Of a stretch of 64,000 nt of DNA, positions 62,223 through 64,000 are shown piece after piece. The notes below the pieces were generated by a model, which was given only the letters and a program-made list of their open reading frames with translations, was not told the origin of the DNA and made no database searches. The position numbers and the translations under genes were made by a program. Positions within the stretch are counted from its first letter, which is position 1. Each line of letters begins with the position of its first letter. Origin of the DNA: an uncultured Alphaproteobacteria bacterium (GTDB taxonomy: Bacteria > Pseudomonadota > Alphaproteobacteria > Rs-D84); NCBI GenBank assembly GCA_947367055.1, contig CANBCI010000002.1:204005-268004 (forward strand). Reading direction: 5' to 3'.

Positions 62223-62783
62223 TTATTTCGCCAATTCGGTCGCAATGTCGCGCGCCAGTGTTTCAATCATGACGCCAATTGCATCAACATATTCATCATA
62301 GTCGTCACCGACAGACACCGAATAGGTCATGTTTTTCGTCTTTAATGTTTCGCCGCCCGCACCCATTATTGAATAAATGCCGCGTAATTGCGCCGCATCC
62401 CCCAATGCGCCGTCAAGTTTATATATTTCCACAAACACAGAATATTCACCGGAATCGGCCATAAAATTGGAATTTTTGACCGATGCCCGTGGCATATATG
62501 TGCCGATGTCCGTTATCAATTTGCGTTGAATCATCGGTGATAAATTTTCCGCCCAACGCCCGTCCGGCATAATATTTACATTCACACCGTCAACAGTCAC
62601 AATTTGCGGTCGATTTATATATTCCGGTATTTTCACCCGTTCAATGTCAACGGTAACCCTGCGCTGTGAAACAGGTGTGACGGATTGGGCATCTTTGAAT
62701 GTATAAAACAATGTGTTGTCCGGCTTGGATGCGCATGCCCCCAACGCCGCAGCAATTAATGCAAACTGTATAATTTTTTTCAT
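62223..62783 (-). CDS. ABC-type transport auxiliary lipoprotein (PqiC/DUF330-like)
   Basis: 186 residues with a lipoprotein signal (MKKIIQFALIAAALGACAS, cysteine about 17). The domain contains TVDIERVKIPEYINRPQIV, GRWAENLSPMIQRKL and a C-terminal helix. PqiC/LetC-type lipoproteins act with an MCE ring protein at the outer membrane in lipid trafficking. Two bases separate it from the MCE gene, so one operon. Confidence 0.85.
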   Translation of the reverse strand: MKKIIQFALIAAALGACASKPDNTLFYTFKDAQSVTPVSQRRVTVDIERVKIPEYINRPQIVTVDGVNVNIMPDGRWAENLSPMIQRKLITDIGTYMPRASVKNSNFMADSGEYSVFVEIYKLDGALGDAAQLRGIYSIMGAGGETLKTKNMTYSVSVGDDYDEYVDAIGVMIETLARDIATELAK

Positions 62784-62784
62784 T

Positions 62785-63525
62785 TTATCTACCCCTTATT
62801 AAAGATTCCGGATGCTGTTCCAAAAATTCGGCCAAATTGCGCAGGGAATTTGCCGCCCGGCTGACATCTTGAACCGCCTGATTAAAATTGTTAAGTGTGA
62901 CCGCCGATTTTTTTGCCAAATCATTGCCGATTTTGGCCGCAGGGGTTAAAACCTCGCGCACTTCGGTCAATGTGCTGTTCAAATTATCCATAACGGCCCG
63001 GAACGGCATATCCTGGACATTTGTAGACAATTCAGTCATGGACGACAACGCGGTCGGAATTTCTATGTAATCGCTTTCAATATGGCTGATGCGCGTCTTG
63101 GCCGGTCGCATATCCAATTCTATCATCAGGGCCCCGGTCAACAAGTTTTGCTTTATCAGCCGCGCATACAGGCCGCGTTCTATCATTTCCGCCAGCAGCT
63201 TTTCCTCTGACAATTCATTACGACCGGGCAAAACAGATATTGTTTTTTCAATATCATTGAACTTTACATAAACAGGTATGTTAAACTTGTATGTGTCAAT
63301 GTTTGGAACAATTTCTATCTTGGCGACCTTGCCAACTTCAACCCCGCTAAATACGACGGGCGCACCCACCGCCAGGCCGTTTATTGATTCATGAAAATAC
63401 ATTACATACATGTTTTTTTCGCGTCGCAGCCCGACCCCCAGCAACACGCATGTTATTATAACAAACCCCACAATCCCGGCCAATATAAATGCACCGACCG
63501 TTTTTCTATTCGGCTGATTTTTCAT
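62785..63525 (-). CDS. MCE-family lipid-transport protein (MlaD/PqiB-like)
   Basis: 246 residues: N-terminal transmembrane helix (VGAFILAGIVGFVIITCVLLGVGL), one MCE domain (HESINGLAVGAPVVFSGVEVGKVAKIEIV ... GLYARLIKQNLLTGALMIEL), then a helical C-terminal part. Forms a periplasmic hexameric ring carrying phospholipids between membranes. A single MCE domain is nearer to MlaD. Overlaps the ATPase gene by 20 bases. Confidence 0.93.
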   Translation of the reverse strand: MKNQPNRKTVGAFILAGIVGFVIITCVLLGVGLRREKNMYVMYFHESINGLAVGAPVVFSGVEVGKVAKIEIVPNIDTYKFNIPVYVKFNDIEKTISVLPGRNELSEEKLLAEMIERGLYARLIKQNLLTGALMIELDMRPAKTRISHIESDYIEIPTALSSMTELSTNVQDMPFRAVMDNLNSTLTEVREVLTPAAKIGNDLAKKSAVTLNNFNQAVQDVSRAANSLRNLAEFLEQHPESLIRGR

Positions 63526-64000
63526 TTGTTTTTCCCCTGGTTAAAAATTGTTTTATGGTCGCGTTCGGCGGATTTCGCCGCAAATCGTTTGGATTGCCCC
63601 GCCCCGATATTTCATGCCGTGCGGTATCCAGAAAAATCGAATTGTTCGCAACGGTAAATATCGATTCCAATTCATGCGAAACCAAAATTATCGTCGTCCC
63701 CATCGCATGGTTGATTTCCAAAATCAAATCATCCAACTGGCGTGACGCAATCGGATCCAGACCGGCGGACGGTTCATCAAAATACACAATCTGCGGGTCC
63801 AGCGCCAGCGCCCGTGCCAAACCCGCGCGCTTTTTCATGCCGCCACTTAACTGCGACGGATATAAATCGCCAACACCGGGCAATCCAACCAGTGTCAATT
63901 TCATATCGACAATATCGCGTATCATGGAATCGGAATACCCCGTATACTGCCGCAGTGGCAATTCAATATTTTCCGCAACGGTCATTGAACCAAACAATGC
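63506..64000 (-). CDS. ABC transporter ATPase (MlaF-like), 5' end outside window
   Basis: The frame is open to base 64000 (reads ALFGSMTVAENIELPL), so the gene continues beyond the window. Visible: Q-loop region, signature LSGGMKKRAGLARAL, Walker B IVYFDEPSAGLDP, and H-loop SHELES. The KKRAGLARA run is typical of the MlaF/MKL-type lipid transporter ATPases. It should energise the MCE complex together with a permease lying further upstream, not seen here. Confidence 0.93.
   Translation of the reverse strand, partial: ALFGSMTVAENIELPLRQYTGYSDSMIRDIVDMKLTLVGLPGVGDLYPSQLSGGMKKRAGLARALALDPQIVYFDEPSAGLDPIASRQLDDLILEINHAMGTTIILVSHELESIFTVANNSIFLDTARHEISGRGNPNDLRRNPPNATIKQFLTRGKTNEKSAE

Overview
The window looks like the chromosome of an uncultured, probably anaerobic, host- or gut-associated alphaproteobacterium with a compact genome. 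Direct evidence for the group is a circularly permuted (two-piece) tmRNA gene, in which the CCA-bearing acceptor half precedes the coding half. The Tol genes, the MCE lipid-transport operon, SecA with its zinc-binding tail, an EnvZ/OmpR-type pair and a Tat-exported amidase show a Gram-negative envelope. Rubrerythrin and a peroxiredoxin suggest an anaerobic or microaerobic life. The signature Cys-rich secreted proteins remind me of small-genome intestinal Alphaproteobacteria, but that is from memory and untested.

Layout. 0-2.6 kb: end of a NagZ-like glycosidase, tRNA-Ser(GCU), an ABC exporter. 2.6-6.9 kb: two tandem paralogous unknown genes, rplM-rpsI, and a secreted trypsin-like protease behind a structured leader RNA. 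6.9-11.5 kb: argS, a two-component system, an unknown secreted protein. 11.6-15.9 kb: one operon, hydrolase-ruvB-(unknown)-ybgC-tolQ-tolR-tolA. 15.9-18.7 kb: two very small ORFs, rnpB, a Cys-rich secreted protein. 18.9-31.9 kb: secA-kinase, dnaE-rsmH, a two-gene unknown membrane/soluble cassette, and two large exported proteins. 32-39.3 kb: XRE regulator, gpmI, a fused accD-accA with an IHF/HU gene, peroxiredoxin, an alkyltransferase-like protein, proS. 39.3-45.4 kb: tRNA-Ser(CGA) with a degenerate copy, a methyltransferase, AmiC-type amidase, an exported Cys protein, prfB with programmed frameshift, tRNA-Arg. 45.5-54.6 kb: lipoprotein, leader RNA plus Cys-rich protein, rubrerythrin, obg, ssrA, a Lon homologue without its protease domain, tsaB-rimI-radC, a Pif1/RecD-like helicase, tRNA(CAU). 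54.7-64 kb: a 1270-residue Cys-rich protein with InlB-type repeats, a flavoprotein, a lipase, a third leader RNA plus Cys-rich protein, ybaK, and an MCE/ABC lipid-transport operon cut by the window end.

The main candidate for something undescribed is a family of three 5' leader RNAs (about 6.7-6.9, 46.05-46.25 and 60.76-60.93 kb). Each starts near a good promoter, has a 5' hairpin, a two-segment long outer helix (with different bases in each copy), an inner hairpin whose 3' strand is also complementary to a sequence directly before an intrinsic terminator, and then the terminator. All three precede genes for exported proteins, two of which are Cys-rich paralogues. This is the expected design of a riboswitch or attenuator and I do not recognise a known class.

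Other notable points are the protease-less Lon, the accD-accA fusion, the tRNA-Ser duplication with a perfect 21-nt 3' repeat, a shared N-terminal Cys-rich module in two exported proteins, and several promoters placed so close to start codons that the mRNAs should be leaderless.
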